Origin: an uncultured Terriglobales bacterium
GTDB taxonomy: Bacteria; Acidobacteriota; Terriglobia; Terriglobales; Acidobacteriaceae
Assembly (NCBI GenBank): GCA_955652395.1
Contig: CATPBJ010000183.1
Coordinates: forward strand, 1-55,113
Reading direction: 5' to 3'
DNA length: 55,113 nt
Part shown: positions 1-8,867 of the stretch, piece by piece
How the letters are laid out: every line of letters begins with the position of its first letter
Position numbering within the stretch: the first letter of the stretch is position 1
Position numbers and translations under genes: made by a program
Notes under the pieces: generated by a model
Told to the model about the DNA's origin: nothing
The model's database searches: none
What the model saw: only the letters and a program-made list of their open reading frames with translations

Positions 1-180
1 GATATAGCCGATACCTGCCATGTGTTCCAGCGCGGGCGCATTGTCGCAGCAGGAGCGCCTTCGGAGATCTTGAACGACCACGCGCTACTTCGCAACATGA
101 ATCTCATCCACGCCCATCGTCACGCGCACGCCTCGCGCGAGGTTCACTCTCATCCTCACCGCCACGGTCATGGACACTGA
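1..180 (+). CDS. ECF-type Ni/Co transporter ATP-binding protein, C-terminal fragment
   Basis: Frame 1 is open from the first base to a TGA at 178-180 and encodes the last 59 residues of a protein that begins outside the window. The segment DTCHVFQRGRIVAAGAPSEI followed by LNDHALLRNMNL matches the end of CbiO/NikO-type ABC ATPases (D-loop-distal region, G-x-I-V-A-x-G and the eil-x-d-x-x-ll signature). The last 23 residues hold 9 histidines (HAHRHAHAS...HSHPHRHGHGH), a tail seen in some nickel/cobalt ECF ATPases and likely to bind metal. Walker motifs are outside the window, so substrate is inferred only from the His tail. The gene converges on the RND efflux operon. Confidence 0.78.
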   Translation, partial: DIADTCHVFQRGRIVAAGAPSEILNDHALLRNMNLIHAHRHAHASREVHSHPHRHGHGH

Positions 181-246
181 GCAAAAAGTGGGGGTTGACG
201 GGTTCTCTAGCCTAGAGCCGGTTGCGTAAAACTACCGCTCGCGACG

Positions 247-323
247 ATACGGGAAGGGCACGAGCCTCGTGCCGCTAACTAAGTCGCTGAAAAACCTGGT
301 CGGGCTTTAGCGCCTGAAGTGGG
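247..323 (+). repeat. REP-like hairpin element, copy 1
   Basis: A 7-bp perfect stem GGCACGA/TCGTGCC with loop GCC lies at 257-273. It is followed by CTGAAAAACCTGG and by CGGGCTTTAGCGCCTGAAG at 301-319, which forms a second weaker hairpin. The same order of blocks occurs, diverged, at 441-513 (minus) and 30750-30820 (minus). That shared order is why I call it a family rather than a chance hairpin. Confidence 0.55.
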
Positions 324-440
324 TTGCTGGCACCGGGTGGGGCATTTTTTCGCAGCCGGTTCGGCCGTGCGGAAGCGCCAGCAAATCCGGATCTCCGGGC
401 CAATTCGACCGGGATTTCCGGCCCTAGTCGAGGTCACAAG

Positions 441-513
441 CACACCTCAGCGGGTTAAGCCGGCGCCACATTCAAGTATTGCGGCACGAGCGAACTCATG
501 CCCTTCCCGAAGC
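441..513 (-). repeat. REP-like hairpin element, copy 2 (inverted)
   Basis: Read on the minus strand, this copy starts TTCGGGAAGGGCATGAG, nearly identical to the start of copy 1 (TACGGGAAGGGCACGAG). It has an 8-bp stem at 483-502 closed by a UUCG loop, then CGGCTTAACCCGCTGAGG, which corresponds to the CGGGCTTTAGCGCCTGAAG block of copy 1. Copies 1 and 2 are inverted relative to each other, about 120 bp apart. Confidence 0.55.
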
Positions 514-554
514 CCATCCAGACTAACTTGTTGGCCGCAGCCTACCAGGTTCTG

Positions 555-3500
555 TCAATCGCCGGCGCTGCTGGGACGCGGAGAGAGTGGGGCCAACTGG
601 TTCGGATCCACGTGGCGCTTGCTTCCGAGCATCAGTCGGAAGCGATCGAGATAGAGATAGACGACCGGCGTGGTGAACAGCGTGAGTGCCTGGCTCATGA
701 TTAGTCCGCCGACAATCGTGATGCCCAGTGGACGCCTCAGTTCGGAGCCGGTGCCGGTGCCCAGGGCCAGGGGCAATCCGCCTAGGAGCGCAGCCATGGT
801 GGTCATCATGATGGGACGGAAGCGCCGAATACACGCTTCATAGATCGATTCTGCCGGACTCTTGCCTGTCCGTTCCGTCTCCAGTGCGAAATCAATCATC
901 ATGATCGCGTTCTTCTTGACGATGCCGATCAGAAGAATAATGCCGATCAGTCCCATCACATTGAGCTCGCTGTTGGTCAACAAGAGAGCGAGGATCGCGC
1001 CCACACCGGCGGAAGGCAGAGTGGAAAGAATGGTGATGGGATGAATGTAACTTTCGTAGAGCATCCCCAGTACGAGATACACCGTGACCAGCGCGGCCAG
1101 AATCAGCAACGGTTCGCTGGCCAGGGAAGATTGAAAGGCCGCGGCCGTGCCTTGAAAGCTGGCATCGATGGTGGGAGGGAAGTTGATGGCACGTTGCGCG
1201 TTGTTGATCGCGTCCGTCGCCTGGCCCAACGAAACATTGGGGGCGAGATTGAACGACAACGTCACAGCCGGATATTGGCCCTGGTGGCTCACCGCCAGAG
1301 GCGTGTTGGACGGGCCAAAGTGAGCAAAGGATGCCAGCGGAACCGGAGTGCCGTTGGCGGCGCGAACATAAATATTCTGCAGCGCGTCGGTACTGTTCGA
1401 AAACTCCGGAGCCACTTCCATAACCACGTGATATTGGTTCAACGCCTTGTACATGATCGAGACCTGGCGCTGGCCGAAGGCATCGTAGAGTGCATTGTCA
1501 ATGTTTGCCGTGGCCACGCCCAGCCGCGCGGCCGTATCCCGGTCGATGATGACAGTTGCTTCCAGGCCCTTGTCCTGTTGATCGGTGTTGACGTCCCGCA
1601 GCTCGGGCAGCGAGCGCAACTTTTGTAGCAGAAGGGGTGACCAATAGTTCAGGTCGCTCAAATGTTCTCCTTGCAGCGTGTACTGAAATTGCGCCTGGCT
1701 CATCCGCCCGCCGATGTTGAGGTCCTGGGCCGATTGCAGGAAGAGAGTCGCGCCCGGTACTGCCGCCAGTTTTCGACGCAGCCTGCCGATTACCTGGTCA
1801 GCGCTGATCTTGCGTTCGGACAGCGGCGTCAGAGTGATGAACGCACGGCCGCTGTTGGCTGACGTGTTGCCGCCGGAGAAGCCCACCACGGTTCCAACGG
1901 CGGGATCTTTCATCACGATGGCGACAAACTGCTTCATCTTTTCCTGCATGGCGGCAAACGAAATATCCTGAGCTGCTTGCACTGAACCCATCACGCGTCC
2001 TGTGTCCTGCTGCGGAAAAAACCCTTTCGGAACGATGATGTAGAGATAAACGCTGAGCACAGCCGTCCCGATCGTGATCAGCAGGGTCAAAGGCTGGTGG
2101 CGGAGAACCAGCTTCAGGCCGCGGCTGTACAGTCCAAGGGCACTGTCGAAGACCCTTTCGCTGAAGCGGTAGATGCGGCCGTGTTTCTCCTTGTCCGCGG
2201 AGCGCAGGAATTTCGCACACATCATCGGAGTCAGGCTGAGAGACAGCAGCAGTGAAACTGCGATGGCCACGCTCAGGGTGACCGCAAACTCCCGGAACAG
2301 ACGGCCAACGATGCCGCCCATCAACAGAATTGGAATGAAGACCGCGACCAGCGACGTGCTCATGGAGAGCACGGTAAAGCCAATTTCGCGGGCGCCCCGG
2401 AACGCGGCGGCCACCGGAGGCACGCCTTCCTCGATGTGGCGGGTGATGTTTTCCAGCACGACGATGGCGTCGTCCACCACGAAGCCGGTCGAAATGGCGA
2501 GCGCCATCAGGGAAAGATTGTCCAGGCTATAGCCCAGCAGATACATAACGCCGAAAGTTCCCACCAGCGACAAAGGAACCGCCACGCTGGGGATAATCGT
2601 GGCCCGGAAGGTACGCAGAAACGCGAACACAACCAGAATGACCAGGATGACTGAGATCAGCAGGGTGAACTCTATGTCCGAAACCGAAGCGCGAACGGTT
2701 GTGGTGCGGTCCAGCACGACGTTGAGATCAATCGCGGGGGAGATGGAAGATTTCAACAAGGGGAGCGTGGCGCGGACGCGATCCACGGTTGCAATAATGT
2801 TCGCGCCCGGCTGGCGGGAGATGATGACCAGGACTGCGGGTTTGCCGCTGGATAGCCCCATATTGCGGATGTCTTCGACCGAATCCTTGACACTGCCCAC
2901 ATCACCCAGGCGCACCGGCGCGCCGTTGTTGTAGGAAACGATCAACCGCCGATACTGGTCGGCAGTAAAAATCTGATCATTGTCGTCCAGAGTCCAGGCG
3001 TTAACCGGACCGTTGATCTCGCCTTTAGGACGGTTGGCATTGGCACTGCTCAGCGCCGCACGGACCGTGTCCAGTCCCACCCCTAGTTTGTTCAACAGAG
3101 TGGGATTCAATTCGGCCCGCACCGCGGGCTTGGCGCCGCCCCCCACGAACACCTGGCCGACTCCTCCCACTTGCGCCAGTTTCTGCGACAAGATCGAATC
3201 GGCGGCGTCGTACATGCGCGGCAGGGTGATGATGTCTGAGGTGAGAGCCAGAATGAGAATGGGCGCGTCCGCCGGGTTTACTTTTCGGTAAGTGGGATTG
3301 CCCGGCAAATTGGCTGGAAGTTGGCTGCGGGCGGCATTGATGGCGGCTTGCACATCACGCGATGCGGCATCGATATTGCGATTGAGGTCGAACTGCAGGG
3401 TGATGTTGGTCGACCCCAACTGGCTGGTCGAGGTCATCTGGTTGACGCCGGCGATGCGTCCGAACTGCCGCTCCAGGGGGGTGGCTACCGCCGAAGCCAT

Positions 3501-3674
3501 GGTCTCAGGACTAGCACCCGGCAGCCCGGCCCCGACCGAGATGACCGGGAACTCCACCTGCGGCAAAGGCGCTACCGGAAGGTAATTGAAGGCTAGCGCG
3601 CCCGCCATCAGCAGCGCCGCGGCCAGCAACGAGGTGCCGATGGGACGCTTGATAAATGGCGCGGAAATATTCAT
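555..3674 (-). CDS. RND multidrug efflux pump, second subunit (MdtC/MdtB-like)
   Basis: This 1039-residue inner-membrane proton/drug antiporter is full length for the AcrB/MdtB/MdtC class. It has a signal-anchor helix at the start (FIKRPIGTSLLAAALLMAG) and two halves, each with a large periplasmic loop. The TM4 proton-relay aspartates are in [16 protein letters not shown] and the TM10 lysine is in [16 protein letters not shown]. It begins 3 bp after the stop of a paralogous pump (3678-6794) and is the last gene of an adaptor-RND-RND operon, the layout of MdtABC/MuxABC systems that use two different RND subunits. No outer-membrane channel gene lies in the operon, so a TolC/OprM-type partner must be elsewhere. 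The substrate cannot be read from sequence. Confidence 0.93.
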   Translation of the reverse strand: MNISAPFIKRPIGTSLLAAALLMAGALAFNYLPVAPLPQVEFPVISVGAGLPGASPETMASAVATPLERQFGRIAGVNQMTSTSQLGSTNITLQFDLNRNIDAASRDVQAAINAARSQLPANLPGNPTYRKVNPADAPILILALTSDIITLPRMYDAADSILSQKLAQVGGVGQVFVGGGAKPAVRAELNPTLLNKLGVGLDTVRAALSSANANRPKGEINGPVNAWTLDDNDQIFTADQYRRLIVSYNNGAPVRLGDVGSVKDSVEDIRNMGLSSGKPAVLVIISRQPGANIIATVDRVRATLPLLKSSISPAIDLNVVLDRTTTVRASVSDIEFTLLISVILVILVVFAFLRTFRATIIPSVAVPLSLVGTFGVMYLLGYSLDNLSLMALAISTGFVVDDAIVVLENITRHIEEGVPPVAAAFRGAREIGFTVLSMSTSLVAVFIPILLMGGIVGRLFREFAVTLSVAIAVSLLLSLSLTPMMCAKFLRSADKEKHGRIYRFSERVFDSALGLYSRGLKLVLRHQPLTLLITIGTAVLSVYLYIIVPKGFFPQQDTGRVMGSVQAAQDISFAAMQEKMKQFVAIVMKDPAVGTVVGFSGGNTSANSGRAFITLTPLSERKISADQVIGRLRRKLAAVPGATLFLQSAQDLNIGGRMSQAQFQYTLQGEHLSDLNYWSPLLLQKLRSLPELRDVNTDQQDKGLEATVIIDRDTAARLGVATANIDNALYDAFGQRQVSIMYKALNQYHVVMEVAPEFSNSTDALQNIYVRAANGTPVPLASFAHFGPSNTPLAVSHQGQYPAVTLSFNLAPNVSLGQATDAINNAQRAINFPPTIDASFQGTAAAFQSSLASEPLLILAALVTVYLVLGMLYESYIHPITILSTLPSAGVGAILALLLTNSELNVMGLIGIILLIGIVKKNAIMMIDFALETERTGKSPAESIYEACIRRFRPIMMTTMAALLGGLPLALGTGTGSELRRPLGITIVGGLIMSQALTLFTTPVVYLYLDRFRLMLGSKRHVDPNQLAPLSPRPSSAGD

Positions 3675-3677
3675 GGC

Positions 3678-6600
3678 TCAGTCTGCAGAGGACCCACTGG
3701 GCTCCTCGATAGGATTGCCAATACGTAGGTGAGAGAAGCGCTGCGCCAGGCGGTCGAACCAGAGGTACACAACCGGTGTGGTGTAGAGCGTAAGCAGTTG
3801 GCTTACCAGCAGTCCGCCGACGATAGTGATGCCCAGCGGATGGCGCAATTCCGATCCGGTGCCGGTTCCGAGCGCCAGAGGCAGTCCGCCCAGCAGCGCC
3901 GCCATGGTGGTCATCATGATGGGGCGGAAGCGCAGCAGGCAAGCCTGGAAAATCGCTTCTTCCGGCGGTTTGTGCTCGACCCGTTCCGCTTCCAGGGCGA
4001 AGTCGATCATCATGATGGCATTCTTTTTTACGATGCCGATGAGAAGGATGATGCCGATCAGCGCCACCACGCCAAGGTCGTTACGCGTCAAGAGCAGGGC
4101 GAGGATGGCGCCCACGCCCGCCGAAGGCAGCGTGGAGAGAATGGTCAGAGGATGAATATAGCTTTCGTAGAGCACACCCAGCACGATGTACACGGTGACA
4201 ATCGCAGCCAGAATCAGGTAGGGCTCGGAAGAGAGTGAATTTTGAAACGCCGCGGCCGTGCCCTGGAAGCTGCTGTGAATACTGGGCGGAAGGTGAATGT
4301 CCTGCTCGGCCCGCTGGATCGCCTGCGTCGCCTCTCCCAGAGAAACTCCTGACGCCAGGTTGAATGAAAGCGTGACTACGGGGAACTGTCCCTGGTGATT
4401 GACCGCGAGCGCGGTGTTGGAAGTCTGGAAGTGGCTGAAGGAGGCGAGCGGAACCTGGCTCCCGCTGTTGGCATGCACGTAAATATTTTTGAGCGAATCC
4501 GGATTCTGCGAAAACTGCGGATCCACTTCCAGCACGACGTGATACTGATTCAACTGGGTAAATATGGTGGAGACCTGGCGCTGCCCGAAGGCGTCGTAAA
4601 GAGTATCGTCGATGGCCTGGGGCAATATGCCCAACCGCGACGCCGTATCGCGATCAATCACAAGCTCGGCCTTAAGTCCACCATTCTGCTGATCGGTGGC
4701 CACATCGCGCATGGAGGGCAGTTTACGCAGTTCCCCCACCAGCCGAGGGGCCCAAACCGAGAGCTCCTGAGAGTCTGCATCTTCCATCGAGTATTGATAC
4801 TGGGTACGGCTGACGCGGTCCTCAACCGTCAAGTCCTGTACCGGCTGCATATACAACGTGATGTCGTTCACCTTGGCCAGTTCCGGCTGCAGCCTGCGGA
4901 TAATCTCCGTCGCGGTCGACTTGCGCTGATCACGCGGCTTCAGGTTGATCTGAATGCGGCCGCTGTTCGGAGTGGAGTTGGTGCCGTCAATTCCGATAAA
5001 GGACGAAAGGCTCTGCACGTCCGGATCTGTCAGAATGACCTGTCCCAGCGCCAGCTGGCTTTTCGCCAGCGCGGTGAATGAAACATTCTGCGGCCCTTCG
5101 GAAATGCCAAGAATCACGCCTGTATCCTGCACCGGGAAAAAACCCTTGGGCACCACAATGTACAGAAACAGGGTCAGGACCAGCGTGCCCGCGGTGACCA
5201 GCAAAGTGGTGATCTGGTGTTTCAAAACGAATTTCAGAGTGCGGCCGTAAAACTCGATGACACGGTGGTAGAAATTTTCCGTGGATTTGTAAAAACGGGT
5301 TTGATGGCGGGGATCGTGCCGCTTCAGGAGCTTGGCGCACATCATCGGCGTCAGGGTCAGGGATACCATGGCGGAAACGAGAATGGTGACAGCCAAAGTC
5401 ACGGCAAATTCTCGAAACAGACGTCCCACGATGTCGCCCATGAACAGCAAGGGGATCAGCACCGCAATCAGCGAAACCGTCAGCGACACGATGGTGAAGC
5501 CGATCTGCCCTGCCCCCTTCAAAGCGGCATCAAGCGGCGATTCGCCTTCCTCCAAATAGCGTTCGATGTTTTCGATCATCACGATCGCGTCATCGACCAC
5601 AAACCCGGTAGAGATGGTCAACGCCATCAGGGTCAGGTTGTTCAGGCTGTAGCCGAGCAGGTACATGACCCCGAACGTGCCCACCAGCGAAAGCGGGACG
5701 GCAATGCTGGGAATCACGGTCGCCGACAGGTTCCGCAGGAACAGGAAGATCACCATCACCACCAGCCCGACGGTGAGCATCAGTTCAAACTGAACATCTT
5801 TCACCGACGCCCGAATGGTTTCGGTGCGATCGGTCAAGACCTGTACTTTGACCGCGGCGGGCAGGGACGATTGCAGTTGTTTCAAAAGAAGCTTTACCCG
5901 GTCCGCGACGCTGATGATGTTGCTGCCGGGCTGGCGCTGAATGTTCACGATCACCGCCGGCGTGGTGTTCATCCAGGCGGCCTGTTTCACATTTTCGGCG
6001 CTGTCAACGGCGGTGGCGATATCGGAAAGACGCACCGGCGCGCCGTCTTTGTAAGCCACAACGATGTTGTTGTATTGCAAACTCGTGCTGAGCTGGTCAT
6101 TGGCGCCGATGGTGAAAGACTGGCGTGGGCCATCCAGCACTCCTTTGGCCTGATTGACGTTGGCAGCCGCCAGCGCGGTCCGAATATCCTCCAGGCTCAA
6201 TCCGTACGAAGCCAGCGCCGTGGGATTGGCCTGGATCCGCACTGCCGGTTTCTGTCCGCCGCTGATCGAAACCAGACCGACGCCGGGAAGCTGGGAGATT
6301 TTCTGAGCCAAAGCGGTGTCCGCAACATCTTCCACTTTCGAAAGCGGCAAGGTGTCCGAAGTCAGGGCCAGCGTGAGAATGGGGGAATCAGCGGGATTCA
6401 CCTTGCTGTAGATCGGCGGATTCGGCAGGTCGCGCGGCAGATAAGTGGTTGCGGCGTTGATCGCGGCCTGAACTTGTTGTTCCTCAACGTCGATGTTCTC
6501 GTTGAGATTGAATTGCAGCGTGATGATGGAGCTGCCCAGGGAACTGGTGGAAGTCATCTGGCTCAGGCCCGGAACCTGGCCAAACTGGCGCTCCAGCGGC

Positions 6601-6794
6601 GCTGTCACTGAAGATGCCATGACGTCAGGGTCCGCCCCGGGATAGAAGGTCACGACCTGGATGGTGGGATAGTCAACTTCGGGCAGTGCGGAAACTGGAA
6701 GCTGGGTGTAGGCGACGCCGCCGACCAGCAGAAGTCCGACCATCAACAGAGTTGTCGCGACCGGACGAAGAATAAAAAGTCGCGACGGATTCAT
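3678..6794 (-). CDS. RND multidrug efflux pump, first subunit (MdtB/MdtC-like)
   Basis: This is a 1038-residue RND transporter paralogous to the gene that follows it. It starts [20 protein letters not shown], a typical N-terminal membrane anchor. The TM4 Asp pair is in [20 protein letters not shown] and the TM10 Lys is in [20 protein letters not shown]. The C-terminal [20 protein letters not shown] signature is shared with the downstream pump. Its start overlaps the stop of the adaptor gene by 4 bp (ATGA), and a 3-bp gap separates it from the next RND gene, so translation of all three is coupled. Two non-identical pumps in tandem suggest a heterotrimer as in MdtBC; that is inference. Located in the inner membrane and driven by proton motive force. 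Confidence 0.93.
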   Translation of the reverse strand: MNPSRLFILRPVATTLLMVGLLLVGGVAYTQLPVSALPEVDYPTIQVVTFYPGADPDVMASSVTAPLERQFGQVPGLSQMTSTSSLGSSIITLQFNLNENIDVEEQQVQAAINAATTYLPRDLPNPPIYSKVNPADSPILTLALTSDTLPLSKVEDVADTALAQKISQLPGVGLVSISGGQKPAVRIQANPTALASYGLSLEDIRTALAAANVNQAKGVLDGPRQSFTIGANDQLSTSLQYNNIVVAYKDGAPVRLSDIATAVDSAENVKQAAWMNTTPAVIVNIQRQPGSNIISVADRVKLLLKQLQSSLPAAVKVQVLTDRTETIRASVKDVQFELMLTVGLVVMVIFLFLRNLSATVIPSIAVPLSLVGTFGVMYLLGYSLNNLTLMALTISTGFVVDDAIVMIENIERYLEEGESPLDAALKGAGQIGFTIVSLTVSLIAVLIPLLFMGDIVGRLFREFAVTLAVTILVSAMVSLTLTPMMCAKLLKRHDPRHQTRFYKSTENFYHRVIEFYGRTLKFVLKHQITTLLVTAGTLVLTLFLYIVVPKGFFPVQDTGVILGISEGPQNVSFTALAKSQLALGQVILTDPDVQSLSSFIGIDGTNSTPNSGRIQINLKPRDQRKSTATEIIRRLQPELAKVNDITLYMQPVQDLTVEDRVSRTQYQYSMEDADSQELSVWAPRLVGELRKLPSMRDVATDQQNGGLKAELVIDRDTASRLGILPQAIDDTLYDAFGQRQVSTIFTQLNQYHVVLEVDPQFSQNPDSLKNIYVHANSGSQVPLASFSHFQTSNTALAVNHQGQFPVVTLSFNLASGVSLGEATQAIQRAEQDIHLPPSIHSSFQGTAAAFQNSLSSEPYLILAAIVTVYIVLGVLYESYIHPLTILSTLPSAGVGAILALLLTRNDLGVVALIGIILLIGIVKKNAIMMIDFALEAERVEHKPPEEAIFQACLLRFRPIMMTTMAALLGGLPLALGTGTGSELRHPLGITIVGGLLVSQLLTLYTTPVVYLWFDRLAQRFSHLRIGNPIEEPSGSSAD

Positions 6795-8044
6795 GGCGCT
6801 CCCGTGGGGGCAGACTGCGCAGGCGACGACTGGGCGTTCCGGTTTGCTCCTCCACCGCTCGGGTGAGGATCTACTTTGATCCCGGCTTGCAGCTTGTCCT
6901 GCCCGTCTACCACCACTACATCCCCCGGGGCGACTCCGCTGGCCATCGATGCCACATTATTCTGGGTGAAAGAAACCGTGACCGGGTTGATCGCCACCGT
7001 CTTGTCGGTTTTGACCGTAAAGACGTAGCTTCCCTGGGGACCGGTCTGAACCGCGACCGAAGGGATCACGATGCTGCCCTTATGCGTCTCCAGCAGCAGG
7101 CGGACATTGACGAACTGGTTGGGCCAGAGAGCATCGTCCGGGTTGTCGAACATTGCTTTCAAACGCCCCGTGCCGGTGGTCTGGTCAATCTGATTGTCAA
7201 TCGTCAGCAACGTGCCGGTGGCTAACTTGGTGAGATCGTCCCGGCTGTAGGCCTCGACCGGGAGCGTGCTCTGGTGCATGTGCGCGGAGACGGTTTGCAG
7301 ATTGTCTTCCGGCAATGTGAAGAGCACAGCAATCGGCTGCAGCTGAGTGATGACTGACAATGGGTTGGTGTCGGCGGCGTGCACCATGTTGCCCACATCC
7401 ACCAGTCTCAGTCCGATGCGGCCGCCGATCGGAGCGGTGATGTGGGTGTAGACGAGGTTCAACTTCGCATTGTCGATTTGCGACTGATCGGCGCGGACCG
7501 CTCCCTCCAGCTGGTCTGCGGCGGCCTTCTGGGTATCCACCTGTTGTTGCGAAATGGCTCCCGAATCATCGAACAAACTCTTGAAGCGCTCGTAGTTTCG
7601 TTGCGCGTCTTTCAGTTGAGCCTGGTCGCGGAACAGGTTGGCCAGTGCTTGATCGAGCGCCACCTGGAACGGCCGGGGATCGATGACTGCCAGCAGGTCT
7701 CCTTCATTCACGTGCTGGCCTTCCTTGAAATTGATCTGCGCCAGTTGTCCGTCCACCCGGCTCTTCACGCTGACCGTGTTGGAAGCGGTCACGCTGCCCA
7801 GGCCTTTCAGATATACGGGCACGTCACGACGCTCGGCGGTCGCGACCGCTACAGGCACCACCGTCTGGGTTGAGGCCCGCGCTGTATTGGTTTTGGAGCC
7901 TGCGCTGCAGCCGATGAGGGAGGCGACGACCACAGCTAGAGTGAGGGTGGCCAAAAGCTGTTGGCCTGATGATCTGCAGATTTGTTGTTGGCGGGGTCGC
8001 CCCGCATCTGGCTCGAGCCAGTGCTCCTCGGTCCGTATGCTCAC
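6791..8044 (-). CDS. RND efflux periplasmic adaptor (MdtA/HlyD family lipoprotein)
   Basis: This 417-residue membrane-fusion protein links RND pumps to an outer-membrane channel. A hydrophobic segment with a lipobox-like LIGC (Cys about residue 46) suggests lipid anchoring in the inner membrane. The barrel-sandwich hybrid half-motif is [20 protein letters not shown] (residues about 92-111). It is followed by a coiled-coil hairpin (ALDQALANL...[16 protein letters not shown]), then the second half-motif [19 protein letters not shown] and beta-barrel domains. The start is GTG at 8044, with GGGGGAG about 9 bp upstream. It is the first gene of the operon, and its stop overlaps the next start by 4 bp. 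The C-terminal tail is rich in Ser, Pro and Ala. Confidence 0.92.
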   Translation of the reverse strand: MSIRTEEHWLEPDAGRPRQQQICRSSGQQLLATLTLAVVVASLIGCSAGSKTNTARASTQTVVPVAVATAERRDVPVYLKGLGSVTASNTVSVKSRVDGQLAQINFKEGQHVNEGDLLAVIDPRPFQVALDQALANLFRDQAQLKDAQRNYERFKSLFDDSGAISQQQVDTQKAAADQLEGAVRADQSQIDNAKLNLVYTHITAPIGGRIGLRLVDVGNMVHAADTNPLSVITQLQPIAVLFTLPEDNLQTVSAHMHQSTLPVEAYSRDDLTKLATGTLLTIDNQIDQTTGTGRLKAMFDNPDDALWPNQFVNVRLLLETHKGSIVIPSVAVQTGPQGSYVFTVKTDKTVAINPVTVSFTQNNVASMASGVAPGDVVVVDGQDKLQAGIKVDPHPSGGGANRNAQSSPAQSAPTGAP

Positions 8045-8109
8045 TCAGTCGCTCCCCCGAATGCTGCCTTCCATCTTGCGCCGCAAACCGTTCTCAATTG
8101 ACGCCAGAA

Positions 8110-8115
8110 ATTATA
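8110..8115 (-). promoter_or_regulatory. Candidate -10 box of the RND efflux operon
   Basis: On the minus strand TATAAT is a perfect -10 hexamer about 65 bp before the GTG start of the adaptor gene. No good -35 hexamer is present at 16-18 bp spacing, so the promoter may depend on an activator or may not be sigma-70 type. Confidence 0.35.
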
Positions 8116-8276
8116 TCTCGGTTGCGACTTATCTTCCGCTTTTACAAGACTTTACATTTCTCGGTGAATCCCGTTTCAGGCGCTGGCACACGACGGGCGA
8201 ATCTGGTCGATTCGTGCTCGGAGGCCTGGTTTTGGGGGTCTGAACTGGTAGGTCCAGATCAGACGGTCTTTGATTG

Positions 8277-8330
8277 ATCCGGATCGCATTGACCCAGATT
8301 GTCCATCCGGATCGGATTGACCCAATTTGC
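8277..8330. repeat. Two-unit 28-bp direct repeat in the RND operon leader
   Basis: The unit ATCCGGATCGCATTGACCCA (then GATTGTCC) at 8277-8304 is followed at once by ATCCGGATCGGATTGACCCA (then ATTTGC) at 8305-8330. The first 20 bases differ at one position. It lies about 160 bp upstream of the TATAAT box, on a helical-phase spacing (28 bp) that could suit an operator, or it may be a remnant of a repeat element. Confidence 0.5.
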
Positions 8331-8428
8331 TGCTTTTCCAGTGCTGCCGGGAGAGAACAACACCCCAAAATATCCTATATCGCTATCGATTGTCGTCAAT
8401 ACGTGGAACACTGTAGGTGGTGGTGGCG

Positions 8429-8446
8429 GCCTGCGTCGACGCAGGC
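8429..8446. terminator. 18-bp palindrome, possible terminator of the cytochrome c operon
   Basis: GCCTGCG-TCGA-CGCAGGC is perfectly self-complementary and would fold into a 7-bp stem with a TCGA loop in minus-strand RNA, about 40 nt after the cytochrome c stop. No T-tract follows, so a rho-independent function is uncertain. Confidence 0.3.
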
Positions 8447-8483
8447 GTCGCGGTTGGAGCGTGCTGTAGAAGGCGCGCTAGAC

Positions 8484-8867
8484 TCAGTCGTGCAGAGACT
8501 TCAAGTACGTGATGACCTGCCACAGTTGCTGATCCGGTAACCTTGCCCACGAAGGCATGCCTTTTCGCATATTCCCGTTGACCAGCAGCCAATGCAGATC
8601 GCCTTCGCTCGCCCCATGCTGCATGCGTTCGCTTTTCAACGGCGGACGCTTCTTCGTTCCTTCGGCATTCTCACCGTGACAGTGCGAACAACGATCCACG
8701 AAAATCCTGCGCCCGGCGGCGATCGCGTCTGCCTGGTCATGATAGGGATTTGTCTTTTCGTGATCGTGGGTGGGGACGTTCTCTAACCAACTGCCATCGG
8801 CTGCGCCGAATACGATCCCGGCAGGAAGCAGGATCAACAGAAGCGTGAGCGAAAGCCGCAAGGTCAT
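8484..8867 (-). CDS. Class I cytochrome c, exported monohaem protein
   Basis: This 127-residue protein has a signal peptide (RLSLTLLLILLPAGIVFGAA). It contains one haem c-binding site, CSHCH (residues about 60-64), and a plausible Met axial ligand in RKGMPSWARL near residue 102, followed by the usual C-terminal helix (LWQVITYLKSLHD). This is the small c-type cytochrome fold found as a periplasmic electron carrier. Its start overlaps the stop of the upstream outer-membrane-like protein gene by 4 bp, so the two are one transcription unit. That unit appears to be controlled by the metal-regulator operator at 9741-9769. Electron donor and acceptor are unknown. Confidence 0.88.
   Translation of the reverse strand: MTLRLSLTLLLILLPAGIVFGAADGSWLENVPTHDHEKTNPYHDQADAIAAGRRIFVDRCSHCHGENAEGTKKRPPLKSERMQHGASEGDLHWLLVNGNMRKGMPSWARLPDQQLWQVITYLKSLHD

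Larger units (their letters stand above)
181..554. other. Convergent intergenic region with a REP-like pair
   Basis: No credible gene was found on either strand between the ATPase stop and the RND pump stop; the open frames here have no family resemblance. The region holds two copies of a hairpin element in opposite orientation (247-323 plus, 441-513 minus), which are described separately. Such an arrangement between two convergent genes is typical of REP/BIME elements. Confidence 0.6.
8045..8483. other. Intergenic region upstream of the RND operon and downstream of cytochrome c
   Basis: These 439 bp contain no recognisable gene. From the operon side they hold a TATAAT box (8110-8115, minus), a two-unit 28-bp direct repeat (8277-8330) and an 18-bp perfect palindrome (8429-8446) about 40 bp after the cytochrome c stop. 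Each is listed separately. Confidence 0.6.

Noticed and set aside
181..554. Small gene at 319-654 on the plus strand
   Set aside because: The frame has no family match, runs antisense into the pump gene and crosses the REP-like copy.
5217..6611. Long antisense open frame (464 codons) on the plus strand
   Set aside because: It is the complement of the RND pump gene; it is rich in Gln, Arg and His as expected for a shadow and has no domain.
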